Shown: in pieces, positions 49,301 through 57,950 of the stretch
Layout: every line of letters starts with the position of its first letter
How positions within the stretch are numbered: the first letter of the stretch is position 1
From: Sphingobacterium athyrii
GTDB lineage: Bacteria; Bacteroidota; Bacteroidia; Sphingobacteriales; Sphingobacteriaceae
Assembly (NCBI RefSeq): GCF_003071065.1
Contig: NZ_QCXX01000001.1
Span: 1,298,971 to 1,362,970 of the forward strand
DNA: 64,000 nucleotides
Direction of reading: 5' to 3'
The notes under the pieces: generated by a model
What the model was told of the DNA's origin: nothing
The model's database searches: none
Seen by the model: the letters and a program-made list of their open reading frames with translations, nothing else
Translations under genes and position numbers: made by a program

Positions 49301-49792
49301 ATCCATCATCAGTGTATTATCCACCAGAACGACATCTATTTTAGTTCGCCCACTTACCTGAATTTCCTGACTCTTTTTTCCAACATAAGCAAATACCAGA
49401 ATAGCATTCTCGGGAATCTCTTTAATAGTATAGCTTCCAGATTGATCAGTGGACGTCACCTGACCACTAGATTTTAAACGTACAGTCACCCCTGTTATCG
49501 GTGCTCCTTGCTCGTCCAATACCTTACCTGTAACAGCGATAGACCGCTGAGCTATCCATTGCGTATGCCTATCCGGATTATCCTTTAGCACCATCGTCGC
49601 CGCATAAACGTCCTTGATCTGAATGGTAGTCGAGAGAAAGACCAGTAGGAAGCCAATATTCGCCCGGCTCGGCCTGTGGTAATAAGGCACATTCCTAATT
49701 CCATCAGAATGCAACAAATTTTTCCGCCGCTGCATTGCATGAAACAAAGGAAACTTCATTCCATCAAATGGCGTTAATTGATTATTTCTCAT
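46379..49792 (-). CDS. SusC/RagA-family TonB-dependent transporter of the pectin locus
   Basis: Up to 1137 residues. A hydrophobic signal segment lies at about 46-64, preceded by a basic stretch (other starts at Met12 or Met20 are possible). Then come a carboxypeptidase-regulatory-like domain (about 85-165), the SusC plug (GYGTTKRKDLTGSVASI, SPLYIVDGFR, about 170-290) and the barrel ending LFGLNVTF. It lacks an STN domain, in keeping with control by the hybrid sensor rather than by a sigma/FecR pair. It imports oligosaccharides made by the surface lyase, driven by TonB. Confidence 0.94.
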   Translation of the reverse strand: MRNNQLTPFDGMKFPLFHAMQRRKNLLHSDGIRNVPYYHRPSRANIGFLLVFLSTTIQIKDVYAATMVLKDNPDRHTQWIAQRSIAVTGKVLDEQGAPITGVTVRLKSSGQVTSTDQSGSYTIKEIPENAILVFAYVGKKSQEIQVSGRTKIDVVLVDNTLMMDEVVAIGYGTTKRKDLTGSVASINAEQLKDLPTVSVLQAISGRLPGVNVTITEGSPDAEIKVRVRGGSSITQDNSPLYIVDGFRVANINDIPMADIENIDVLKDAASTAIYGSEGANGVILITTKSGKGGSPKITFNSYLAASKVYNLTEVLSPYEYVYWQRELDPSMAANNSFNSMYGLWEDVDIYKSKASLNWQDKLYGNTGLQQNYSLGMTGGDKDGSLTYNLNYTRDDEDYIMLNSAYQRDYVSAKLNKKISPKLSFEFNSRMSNTKITGPSISDGRKLREAVKYAPVRSLASLTEGALGGAEDITSAEALSSLNDPVVNVVNEYKDQHRFNLIFNAGLNWKIARGLSFNAKGSYGFNKNFTDNIWIKGTGQSSANGGQPVARREDQKGALWSFQNVLTYDFKLQENKHRFTIVGGQEMTNNEQNDMLLESKFYPKDFSADDVLAMWNYGTPSPTYTTIREPSRTTSFFSRINYTFNDRYILTLTGRADGKNVFAPGNRWGFFPGAAFAWRFSDESFMAGTKAWLADAKLRVSHGSVGNARVGSYWRQDYDFINAANQLYYIGETPQSALRTKTTLKNENLTWESTVSSNIGLDLSLFKNRLNLTVDAYNNITNDLILQVPLPSSSGYANQYQNVGSTANRGIEFSASAVLIEKKDFRLTADFNIAFNRNKIRKLIDGLNEMTTPASAWLDFGRDDYRAIVGQPLGLMYGFKQDGFYSFNDFTFDETQNRWLLNKGVADVSKVMSRSGNYFGPGHIKLKKLDGEGQTITLEDDRMVIGHAQPKHTGGLMLNMQYKSFDLAAMFNWSYGNDIYNADKIDFMAYEGSKRYQNISDEMRLSQRFTTIDPATGANIMFGNDANPELFRSLNEGKTMWNPMAANGRILTDWAIEDGSFLRLSNLTLGYTLPTHIAKRLLMQNLRIYIAGYNLHVWTKYSGQDPEVDTQRNPLTPGVGYSAYPKARKVLFGLNVTF

Positions 49793-49836
49793 AAGATTTG
49801 ATTTATAATTTCTTGGCTATTTTAACTTCTGCGATG

Positions 49837-50982
49837 TCACTTCCATATTTTAGCGTTAGAAGAGATAAATTTACGGGGGTCCCACCGGTCATTACCCATA
49901 ATCACCTTCTCATATGTGTAGCTTGCGGCTTCCGAATCGGTCAATGCTGCTTTTGAGATTCCCGTCTCATTATTTCTGTTTGTAAAATGTGTCTTACGAT
50001 TTTCGGGACCAATCGCCTTCCCTGTTGAATCTACACTCTTGTACTCAGCAAATATCTCAGGGATTCCGCCCATATCTGCCCAGCCTTCTGAGGACACTTG
50101 GATATTCATTCGGGTGTAAAGAAATACGGCCTTGGGCCGATCGTGCCATGGGCGACCCAACTTTAGTTTTCCATCTGCAGCCGCACTATTTCCGTCGATC
50201 GTACAATGCTTAAATACGTACCCCCATCTAGTTTCCTCCGTATGGCTTGGTGCTACAATGACCGATCCGCTACGTAGATTATACAATGTGCTTTGCTCAA
50301 CATACGCATTTCCTCCCCCATAAAAATAATCCACAGCTCCTTCTACCCAACAATTGTACACATAGACCCGATCATTGGGCTTACGCGTGCTGGTCATCCA
50401 GGTATCTTGAAAAGAGCGGAAAATGCAATTATTAAATGCAGCTCTGTCAGCCTGGATACACAGTGCCAAGGCCTGTGGACCACTTCGCTGCTCGAAGCCC
50501 CAATCGTTTATAAAACTGATGTTTTCAGCATAAAAATCATCGCTGTTTACCAATACCACTGCTCCCGGAAAGCGATATACTGCTGCCTGTGGATTGTGGA
50601 CAGAAAATCTCCACGCCGCGGTGTCCGTTTTATACGATTTCGAATCGAGTTTGGGAGCAGACTGTACGTTTAATTTAAAATGAATACGTGTTTTCTCCTT
50701 ATCCTGTCCAATTAAATGGATAAAACTTTTTTCCCTTGGTATCAAGACGACTTCGTTGTAGTCGCCATTTTTCACAAGGACGCGATAAGGGGCACGGCAG
50801 TATTGAGGTGCATTGTCAATCGCCTCCTGGATGGACGTATAGTCGCCGGTCTGATCTGCAGCTACCACCGCATGATATAGGCTATCGGTTCTTTTCGCCT
50901 TAAATGTGTCTGCATAAGTTAAAAAAGGAGAGAAGAATTGCACATACGTCAATAAAATAGATACAAGAGTTTGTCTAATCAT
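49837..50982 (-). CDS. CE8 pectin methylesterase (long form)
   Basis: I take the ATG at 50982 (381 residues), because it opens a signal peptide (MIRQTLVSILLTYVQFF); an ATG at 51036 adds 18 residues. CE8 motifs are visible: GDYTSIQEAID, GPQALAL (Gln), SFQDT (Gln-Asp), GAVDYFYGGG (Asp nucleophile) and LGRPW (Arg). It removes methyl esters from pectin. As the first structural gene before SusC it may be produced early and at high level. It differs clearly from the second CE8 at 32937. Confidence 0.92.
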   Translation of the reverse strand: MIRQTLVSILLTYVQFFSPFLTYADTFKAKRTDSLYHAVVAADQTGDYTSIQEAIDNAPQYCRAPYRVLVKNGDYNEVVLIPREKSFIHLIGQDKEKTRIHFKLNVQSAPKLDSKSYKTDTAAWRFSVHNPQAAVYRFPGAVVLVNSDDFYAENISFINDWGFEQRSGPQALALCIQADRAAFNNCIFRSFQDTWMTSTRKPNDRVYVYNCWVEGAVDYFYGGGNAYVEQSTLYNLRSGSVIVAPSHTEETRWGYVFKHCTIDGNSAAADGKLKLGRPWHDRPKAVFLYTRMNIQVSSEGWADMGGIPEIFAEYKSVDSTGKAIGPENRKTHFTNRNNETGISKAALTDSEAASYTYEKVIMGNDRWDPRKFISSNAKIWK

Positions 50983-51040
50983 TTGAAGTCTATAATTGGT
51001 TCTAGTAACATTAATTGTCAGGCCTGTCGCCAGCAATATT

Positions 51041-51048
51041 CAAAGCTA
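51041..51048 (-). promoter_or_regulatory. Possible -7 box of the pectin structural operon
   Basis: On the minus strand this is TAGCTTTG, fitting TAnnTTTG, 59 bases before the CE8 start at 50982. No matching -33 TTTG at the usual spacing was seen, as might be expected for a promoter needing an activator. Confidence 0.3.
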
Positions 51049-51082
51049 CCGGAGCATAACAAATTATAGGTTCAATAATTGA

Positions 51083-51111
51083 TAAAAAAGGTCAGATTTT
51101 TATAAAGACCT
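51083..51111 (-). terminator. Weak terminator after the hybrid sensor gene
   Basis: AGGTC (51089-51093) pairs with GACCT (51107-51111), and in minus-strand RNA the hairpin is followed by six U. It lies between the sensor stop at 51165 and the CE8 gene, so it may separate regulator from structural genes. The 5-bp stem is short. Confidence 0.4.
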
Positions 51112-51164
51112 CATTACAAACACATTTAAAGTAAAAAAACGCGATAAAACACACCTCAAATCAG

Positions 51165-54100
51165 TTATACTGTCTTATCTTTTTTTTGCATGGCATACTC
51201 TTTTGGAGAGATGCCAAACATTTCCTTGAAACTCGTGCTAAAATATTTGGGGTTATTAAATCCTACACGATAAGCTACATCGGATACATTTTCCATACCA
51301 GCATCAAAATATAGTTTTGCTTTTTGCAAACGTAGTTCACGTACGAATTCTACCGGAGCCATATTCGTCAGGCTCTTGAATTTTTTGTAAAAGGTATTTC
51401 GGGACAAATTCAACTGTTCGGCGATTAAATCAATATTAAAATCCGATTGATTCATATACCGTTCCACCACCTCAACAACTGTCTCCAGAAATTTTTTATC
51501 CTTATCATCAATCTGTACATCGGATGCTTGTACTACAGCTTTTTTTCGTCCGCTCATCTGTTCAAAATAGGTCCTTCTTTTCTGCAGTAAAGTGGCAATG
51601 GCTGTCAGTAAAAAAGCGGGATCGAAGGGCTTCGTAATATAATAATCGGCGCCATAACTCAATCCCTCTATTTGAGTCTCAACAGCATGTTTAGCACTCA
51701 GCAATACAAACGGGATATGGCAAATCCGCACATCTTGACGAACCTCTTTCAACAATCCAATGCCATCCATCTGTGGCATCATCAGATCACTTAATATAAA
51801 ATCAGGTACCATGGAGCGAATCTGTTCCAGGGCTTCACTACCGTTTGTAGCTACTTCCACATGATAATAGGATGATAGCTGCTCCTTTAAAAACAGGCGC
51901 AGATCAGCATTGTCTTCAACTACCAACAATGTTTCCTTTCGTTCTGCCCTGCTCTCCTGTAAACCACTATCGGCATACCCACGGACTTCGAGTTTTACAT
52001 CGCCAAAGGCAAAGCTTCCGGAATGGCTCCCCGGCAGGCCTGAGGCATTCGGAATGGGGATTTCGACAGTAACCTGAAGACCATGAGGCGGTCTGTTTAC
52101 TGCATAGATATGCCCTTGGTGCAGCATAGTAAACTCCTTGGCCAGAGCAAGACCTATCCCGGTGCTTTTTCTTTTATAAGCTCCGTTGCTATTTTCGGTG
52201 TAAAATAAATCAAAAATATAAGGAAGTGTGCCGCTAGGCACCCCTGGCCCCTCATCAGCGATGTCGATGTACATTATTTGCTGCCTCAGGTTTAGCTGGA
52301 TCTCAATTGTACTCCCTTCAGGGGCATATTTTAGCGCATTTGACAGCAAATTATACAGGATTATCTCCATTTTCTCCTGATCCAGGTGCACCCATAATTC
52401 TTTAAAAGCCATCTCAACTTTAAAATACACCTGTTTTGCCTCGGCCGATGCCATAAATGTGAGCAGCACATCCGAGAGCATTACGACCATGTCAAACTGC
52501 GTTTTCTGCAATTGATGCTTGCTTTCCTGTACTTTGCGTAAATCAAGCAACTGGTTGACGAAAAGCTCCATTCGAAGTGCATTTCGATGAATGATATCCA
52601 TATACACCTGTTTTCTCCCTTCCGTTTCCTCACCCATCAATTTCTTGACGGGACTCAGGATGAGGGTCAACGGTGTGCGCAATTCATGCGAAATATTGGT
52701 AAAAAATTCCATCTTAAGCGCACTTAGATGTTGTTCAATCAGCACCTTCTGTCTTAACCGCAACAACTGTAATATAAGCCTAAAAGTTGCGTAAGAGATT
52801 ACAAGGAGCAAGAATGCGTAGGCTAAATAAGCCCATCCCGTCTTCCACCAGGGCGAGTTGATCGTAAAATAGACCTTTCGATAAGGAACCCCATCGTAGA
52901 GATCATCTTCCCCTTTAATTTCCAGGGTATAATCGCCCGGATTAAGGTTGGTATAAGTAATACGTGCTATCTGATTGTTCAGGTGCCAAGTGGTGTCAAC
53001 CTCCATGATGCGGTATTGAAAATTAGGGTGCATATGACGAGGATCCGAAACCGACACATCGAAAGAAAGATTATTTTGATTATGATCTAAAATAAGCCGA
53101 TCGGTATATTGTATACCTTTCTCTTGTCCTTTCTTTTGAAGACTCGGTACAAATTCTTTGTTATTGATCAAAAGCCCCGTCATCAGAAGTTGTGGCCTAC
53201 TACTTTTCTGCTGGAAATATTTGGTATCTACCCAGAGCATTCCCTTTGTTGTGCCCCAGACCATGCGTCCATCCTTCTGCTGCGCTACTGTCTTTTCAGA
53301 AAATCGCATATTACCAAAGCCATCACTTGCGTTGAAATTCACGAATTTCTTTTTTTGGAGATCAAACTTAGATAGCCCCCCTTCCGTTCCCAACCAAAGG
53401 TTATGGTCCGCATCTTCGATACAACTCAATACATAATCATTAAAAAGGCCATCCTTAACGGTATAATGTTCAAATTGAAGCCCTTTGAATGGGTCACCAT
53501 AAGATTTTGACAACCCACCTCCTGAGGTGCAGATCCACATTGTTCCGTTATGGTCCTTGTACAGATACTGCACATCATTGTCAGCGACCTGATCACCACC
53601 GTAATGCACAAAATAAAAATGATCCTTCTTTCTGTTGGGATCCACCACAAGCACCCCATATGTAGTAGCGACCCATACCATCCCTTTTTCATCCAGAGAC
53701 AACTGACGGATTCTGCTGAAGGCATCCTTCTGCAATCCTGCTTTGCGAATCGCTATTCGTTCGAAGACCAGCTTACCATTGACCTCCGTCGCCCGCAAAA
53801 GCCCCTGCCCATATGTCCCAATCCATATAGCTCCCTGTTTATCTTCCAACAAAGAGTACACCTGATTACTTCCCAGTTTTTTGTTTGTTGTACTGAACTG
53901 TTCCAGCTTATAAGAGGTTCGTTCCTTATTTTGGGGCACAGCCTTTAATAGGCCATGTTTCTTGGTGCCCATCCACATCGTTCCCTTACGGTCTTCCAAC
54001 AAACAATAGACAGAAGACAGCGCTTCGGGATCAACACCGATAAAAGAAACCGGCAGCTGTTTCCCCCAATCATGTACTGATATACTTCCAAATTTTTTTC

Positions 54101-55496
54101 CTACCCATAGCCTTCCTTTCCGGTCAAACAACAGGCTACGAACCTCTGGATCAGCTATTTCGCTCTGTTCATTGGCGAAAGACTGAAAGGACATGCCATT
54201 ATTTTGTAACACCACACTGCCCATCCCTTCACCTTCAACCGCAAACCATATTACACCAGCAGGATCATATACAATATCATGAACAAAGCGAGGAAATTCA
54301 ATCCTCTTCCCATTGATCGACTTGAAAGAAAAATTGATGGCAGCCCGCTGTTCATCAAAGAAGCCAAATCCACCGCCACGCATATTGATCCAGACTCTAT
54401 GTTCGGCATCTTCAAAACACTTAAAATTTGCCGTCGAACTTTTTTTGAAGAAAGGTGAGCTAAAATAGGTGCTATTTAGATGTTTTAAATCCAGCATGAC
54501 AACACCATTTCTCTCAGATTCAAGCCACAAACGATGCTTACTATCCTCAAACATTCCGGCCAGACCAGTCCGAAAATGCAATATTGTCTGTAGTACCTGC
54601 TTTGCAACATCAAATGCAATGAGCTCACCCGCCGAAGTTGAAATAAAAAGCTTTTTTTTATCTCGTGACATCCGCATTTCATTGATGCGACCTTGAGTTA
54701 GCGTCAGTTGTTGCAAATCTTTTTTCTGTTTATTAAACACCAGCAACTTATTTCTCAAGGTAGAAAAATAAATAAAATCCGGAGCCTCGGCAATCTTAAA
54801 GATACCATCAGATTTTAAGTCAAATGATTGGACCACCCGGAATGAATATCGTTCTTTAGAGTCCATTTGAAGCATATGCAACCCTTCTTTCGTTCCTATC
54901 CATAGCTGCTTTTGGGCATCCTGATGGAAATAGGTTAACTTATTTGATGATAAATGATGGCTGGGCTTCTTATTCTCTGCGCTAAAAATGGAATAGTTAT
55001 ATGGTTTACCAAGAGCATTTATGCAAAACAAACCATTGTCTGTACTTCCTACCCATACCGACTGTGTGTCGATTGCTAAAATCTTATTGAACTGTACCGG
55101 TTTGTTTTGTGTTGACTCCACGACTTCCGATACAGAAAAAAAATCTTCTGAAGCCTTATCAAAATGATAAAGTTTCATGTCATAGGTTAAAAACCAGATG
55201 TCGTTGTTTATACCGTCAATCATTTGGATGATGCGACGGCTTGCTACTGCATGTCCTTTTTGCTCAGTAGAATTATATGTTTTGAAACGCTGCCCATCGT
55301 AGCGGTTGATGCCATTCCAGGTACTGATCCAAAGAAAACCATCCCTATCCTTCAGTAATCCTGTAAGATTACCATGAGACAGGCCTTTCTCCCCACCAAA
55401 ATAATCCAATTTAAAATTTTCCTGCCCTTTCACTATCCCAGCATAAGCTAGTGCAAATACAAATAAAAACAGCCACGAACTACTAGATTTTGCCAT
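51165..55496 (-). CDS. Hybrid two-component system regulator of the pectin locus
   Basis: A single 1443-residue protein holds sensor and regulator: signal peptide (1-24), two periplasmic propellers (about 30-770, repeats like GFLWISTWNG and GAIWIGTYGQG), Y_Y_Y domain (about 790-860), membrane helix (about 865-890), HisKA with NISHELRTP (His937), HATPase, receiver (Asp1237 in LSDLMMPQMDG) and an AraC DNA-binding domain (about 1345-1440). It binds a pectic oligosaccharide in the periplasm and activates the adjacent genes. It is the first gene of the locus and diverges from the epoxide hydrolase gene. Confidence 0.95.
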   Translation of the reverse strand: MAKSSSSWLFLFVFALAYAGIVKGQENFKLDYFGGEKGLSHGNLTGLLKDRDGFLWISTWNGINRYDGQRFKTYNSTEQKGHAVASRRIIQMIDGINNDIWFLTYDMKLYHFDKASEDFFSVSEVVESTQNKPVQFNKILAIDTQSVWVGSTDNGLFCINALGKPYNYSIFSAENKKPSHHLSSNKLTYFHQDAQKQLWIGTKEGLHMLQMDSKERYSFRVVQSFDLKSDGIFKIAEAPDFIYFSTLRNKLLVFNKQKKDLQQLTLTQGRINEMRMSRDKKKLFISTSAGELIAFDVAKQVLQTILHFRTGLAGMFEDSKHRLWLESERNGVVMLDLKHLNSTYFSSPFFKKSSTANFKCFEDAEHRVWINMRGGGFGFFDEQRAAINFSFKSINGKRIEFPRFVHDIVYDPAGVIWFAVEGEGMGSVVLQNNGMSFQSFANEQSEIADPEVRSLLFDRKGRLWVGKKFGSISVHDWGKQLPVSFIGVDPEALSSVYCLLEDRKGTMWMGTKKHGLLKAVPQNKERTSYKLEQFSTTNKKLGSNQVYSLLEDKQGAIWIGTYGQGLLRATEVNGKLVFERIAIRKAGLQKDAFSRIRQLSLDEKGMVWVATTYGVLVVDPNRKKDHFYFVHYGGDQVADNDVQYLYKDHNGTMWICTSGGGLSKSYGDPFKGLQFEHYTVKDGLFNDYVLSCIEDADHNLWLGTEGGLSKFDLQKKKFVNFNASDGFGNMRFSEKTVAQQKDGRMVWGTTKGMLWVDTKYFQQKSSRPQLLMTGLLINNKEFVPSLQKKGQEKGIQYTDRLILDHNQNNLSFDVSVSDPRHMHPNFQYRIMEVDTTWHLNNQIARITYTNLNPGDYTLEIKGEDDLYDGVPYRKVYFTINSPWWKTGWAYLAYAFLLLVISYATFRLILQLLRLRQKVLIEQHLSALKMEFFTNISHELRTPLTLILSPVKKLMGEETEGRKQVYMDIIHRNALRMELFVNQLLDLRKVQESKHQLQKTQFDMVVMLSDVLLTFMASAEAKQVYFKVEMAFKELWVHLDQEKMEIILYNLLSNALKYAPEGSTIEIQLNLRQQIMYIDIADEGPGVPSGTLPYIFDLFYTENSNGAYKRKSTGIGLALAKEFTMLHQGHIYAVNRPPHGLQVTVEIPIPNASGLPGSHSGSFAFGDVKLEVRGYADSGLQESRAERKETLLVVEDNADLRLFLKEQLSSYYHVEVATNGSEALEQIRSMVPDFILSDLMMPQMDGIGLLKEVRQDVRICHIPFVLLSAKHAVETQIEGLSYGADYYITKPFDPAFLLTAIATLLQKRRTYFEQMSGRKKAVVQASDVQIDDKDKKFLETVVEVVERYMNQSDFNIDLIAEQLNLSRNTFYKKFKSLTNMAPVEFVRELRLQKAKLYFDAGMENVSDVAYRVGFNNPKYFSTSFKEMFGISPKEYAMQKKDKTV

Positions 55497-55904
55497 AATT
55501 ACAGATTAGGATCCCCATGCAGATCATAGGAATTTGGTTATAACACGAAGTTAGTTTATTATTTGTACCCTAGGTTGAAATTTCTACGCAATCGATCTCA
55601 ATATACGTTTGTGCGCTATTGCTTCTTGGGCTATCCTTCCATTTTTTATAAAACACTAGATTTCAACCAAATAAACCTTATCTATATTTAAAATCCCGCT
55701 AGCTAAGAATGTCTCAAAAAGAGATAATCTCATCCTTCTTTTTATTCCATTTTTCTAAATGGAACCTTCGATTCGCACCTTATATTTTCCAACTCGACAT
55801 CGAATATGTCCAATTGAACCAGTTTCCCATTTAATTCGTTCCGTACCCGCAATACATTTGCTGCAACAAAAAGAAAGATATTGTAAAATCTAAATCAAAC
55901 AGCA
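55497..55904. other. Divergent intergenic region between hybrid sensor and epoxide hydrolase
   Basis: This 408-base AT-rich stretch has no gene. It should hold both promoters. On the plus strand a good promoter and upstream element were found at 55804-55860 (listed separately). No clear minus-strand promoter for the sensor was identified. Confidence 0.6.
55804..55860 (+). promoter_or_regulatory. Promoter of epoxide hydrolase with upstream 17-bp element
   Basis: TTTA (55830-55833), a 19-base spacer and TACATTTG (55853-55860) closely match the Bacteroidota TTTG-N19-TAnnTTTG promoter. Upstream, ATATGTCCAATTGAACC (55804-55820) is nearly identical to an element before the cytochrome P460 gene (59035-59051) and lies at the same distance from the -33 box. 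The predicted transcript start is about 38 bases before the ATG. Confidence 0.6.
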
Positions 55905-57197
55905 ATGAAAACAAAAATGACAACCATCCTTATGTTAGCAACGTTCGCACTAAGCATTCCGACAACTACGCATGCGCAGGATACAAAAACGAAATCCTCA
56001 AAATCTGATGCAGCCATCAGGCCTTTCAAGATCAATATTCCACAGTCTAAACTTGATGAACTCAAAAGACGTATCGCAGAAACCCGCTTCCCGGACAAAG
56101 AAACAGTTAACGACGAATCCCAGGGTATCCAGCTTGCACAGTTAAAAGGACTGATCGACTATTGGAGTAATGGCTATGACTGGCGCAAAGCGGAAAATAA
56201 GCTGAACGCCCTTCCGCAATTTGTCACCAAGATTGATGGACTTGATATCCAGTTTATCCATGTACGCTCAAAAGAAAAGAATGCCCTCCCTATTATCTTG
56301 ACCCATGGCTGGCCCGGTTCACCATTGGAGTTCATTGATGCCATAGGTCCGTTGACCGATCCTGTTAAATATGGCGGAAAGGCAGAGGATACATTTGACG
56401 TCATCATACCTGCTATCCCGGGATATGGCTTTTCCGAGATTCCAAAAGAATTGGGCTGGAACCCTGAACGTGTTGCCAGAGCCTGGGATACGCTTGTTAA
56501 ACGCCTTGGCTATACAAAATACGTTTCTCAGGGCGGTGACCATGGCTCCGTGATTTCCGATGCACTGGCAAGACAGGCTCCTTCAGGACTTTTGGGTATT
56601 CACATAAACATGCCCGCAACCATCCCGGCGGAACTCGTGAAACCGATCAATGCAGGTGATCCTGCACCGGCAGGCCTTTCGGAATCCGAAACCAAAGCTT
56701 ATAATTCCATGAGTGCCTTCTTTGGCAGAAACGCCGCCTATGGAGGGATGATGGTAACGCGTCCACAAACCACCGGGTATCTGCTTTCCGATTCACCAAC
56801 TGCATTGGCGGCATTCCTTTATGAAAAAATTGCGGAATGGTCTGAGAGTGACCTCACACCTGAAAAAGTAATCAGCCGCGATGCTATCCTTGATGACATC
56901 ACACTGTACTGGCTCACCAATACAGGAGCTTCATCATCGCGTTTCTACTGGGAAAACAATAACAATAATTTCAGCTCGGAACATCAGAAAACCAAGGATA
57001 TTAAAGTTCCGGTGGCCATATCAGTATTCCCGCATGAAATATACCAAGCCCCTGAAAGCTGGTCAAAAGCAGCATATCCTTCTTTATATTATTATCATAA
57101 AGCACCGAAAGGCGGTCACTTTGCAGCCTGGGAACAGCCGGAAATCTTTGTATCAGAGATGAGGAATGCTTTTAAAACCTTACGGAAAAATCTGTAA
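55905..57197 (+). CDS. Secreted EHN-domain epoxide hydrolase
   Basis: The protein has 430 residues: signal peptide (1-25), an epoxide-hydrolase N-terminal (EHN) domain (about 38-145, beginning RPFKINIPQSKLDELKRRI) and an alpha/beta-hydrolase fold. HGWPGS (134-139) is the oxyanion loop, Asp212 in GGDHGS the nucleophile, and His405 in KGGHFAAWE the catalytic base. It should open epoxide rings in the periplasm; natural substrates are unknown. It is followed by a terminator and so is probably transcribed alone. Confidence 0.9.
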   Translation: MKTKMTTILMLATFALSIPTTTHAQDTKTKSSKSDAAIRPFKINIPQSKLDELKRRIAETRFPDKETVNDESQGIQLAQLKGLIDYWSNGYDWRKAENKLNALPQFVTKIDGLDIQFIHVRSKEKNALPIILTHGWPGSPLEFIDAIGPLTDPVKYGGKAEDTFDVIIPAIPGYGFSEIPKELGWNPERVARAWDTLVKRLGYTKYVSQGGDHGSVISDALARQAPSGLLGIHINMPATIPAELVKPINAGDPAPAGLSESETKAYNSMSAFFGRNAAYGGMMVTRPQTTGYLLSDSPTALAAFLYEKIAEWSESDLTPEKVISRDAILDDITLYWLTNTGASSSRFYWENNNNNFSSEHQKTKDIKVPVAISVFPHEIYQAPESWSKAAYPSLYYYHKAPKGGHFAAWEQPEIFVSEMRNAFKTLRKNL

Positions 57198-57256
57198 GAT
57201 CCAATAAACACTAATTCAAAAATCAGAGAAAAATTTTATTGTACTCATTTGATTGC

Positions 57257-57288
57257 AAGGCTGTCCAACTAAGCGGGCAGCCTTTTCA
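57257..57288 (+). terminator. Terminator after epoxide hydrolase
   Basis: AAGGCTGTCC (57257-57266) pairs with GGGCAGCCTT (57275-57284) with one G-U pair and an 8-base loop; a short T run follows. It lies 59 bases after the stop. Confidence 0.75.
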
Positions 57289-57455
57289 GTTCGTGTTTTC
57301 CACCTCTTTTGAGCAGGCCATCTTTTTTTAAAAGGTACTCAGTCCATTTCATGCACTAAAATGTCTATTACAGCTATTTATAACTGGTTTTAAAATCATA
57401 TTTCCTGTCTATTTGTATGACAAAACTTAAGGTTTAACAGTTAAAAAACAAGGAA

Positions 57456-57914
57456 ATGAACAGATTAGCAATTTTAGTAATGACAGTCTTTATGATGTTT
57501 TGCGGACATGCTAAAGGACAGACTTCAACAGGTCAGATAACGTGGGAATGTACGCTTAAACGGAAATCTCCCGATGAAGGAGAAATTCTCATGAAAGCCA
57601 GGATAGCTCCGGGATGGCACATGTATGCGCTGGGCAACAGTCCCAACAGCCCCATTAAAACAAACTTTAAATTCAAACCCGACAGTTCATATCAGCTTTT
57701 GGGAACTGTTACTCAACCCACTCCGCTCAGCAAATTTGAAAAGCTACTTGGAATGCCGGTTACCTATTTTGAAAATGAGGTTGAATTCGGACAGCGGATC
57801 AAATTAAAAGGTAAAAACGGGACAATCAGAGGAACCATCCAATTCATGCAGTGCAGTGACCAGGTCTGCGTACCACCACAGGACTTTGGTTTCGCCCTAA
57901 AAATATTCAATTAA
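57456..57914 (+). CDS. Stand-alone DsbD N-terminal (alpha) domain protein
   Basis: The protein has 152 residues with a signal peptide (1-22). It matches the immunoglobulin-like DsbD-alpha domain: ITWECTLKR, the ARIAPGWHMYA strand and the redox pair Cys133/Cys138 in QCSDQVCVPP. In DsbD this domain passes electrons to periplasmic partners; here the membrane and thioredoxin domains are missing, so it needs another electron source. The gene for a CxxC-containing DUF1223 protein follows 36 bases later, a possible partner. Confidence 0.85.
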   Translation: MNRLAILVMTVFMMFCGHAKGQTSTGQITWECTLKRKSPDEGEILMKARIAPGWHMYALGNSPNSPIKTNFKFKPDSSYQLLGTVTQPTPLSKFEKLLGMPVTYFENEVEFGQRIKLKGKNGTIRGTIQFMQCSDQVCVPPQDFGFALKIFN

Positions 57915-57950
57915 TTATCTAACGTGAAATAAATATCAAAAATTCAGATC

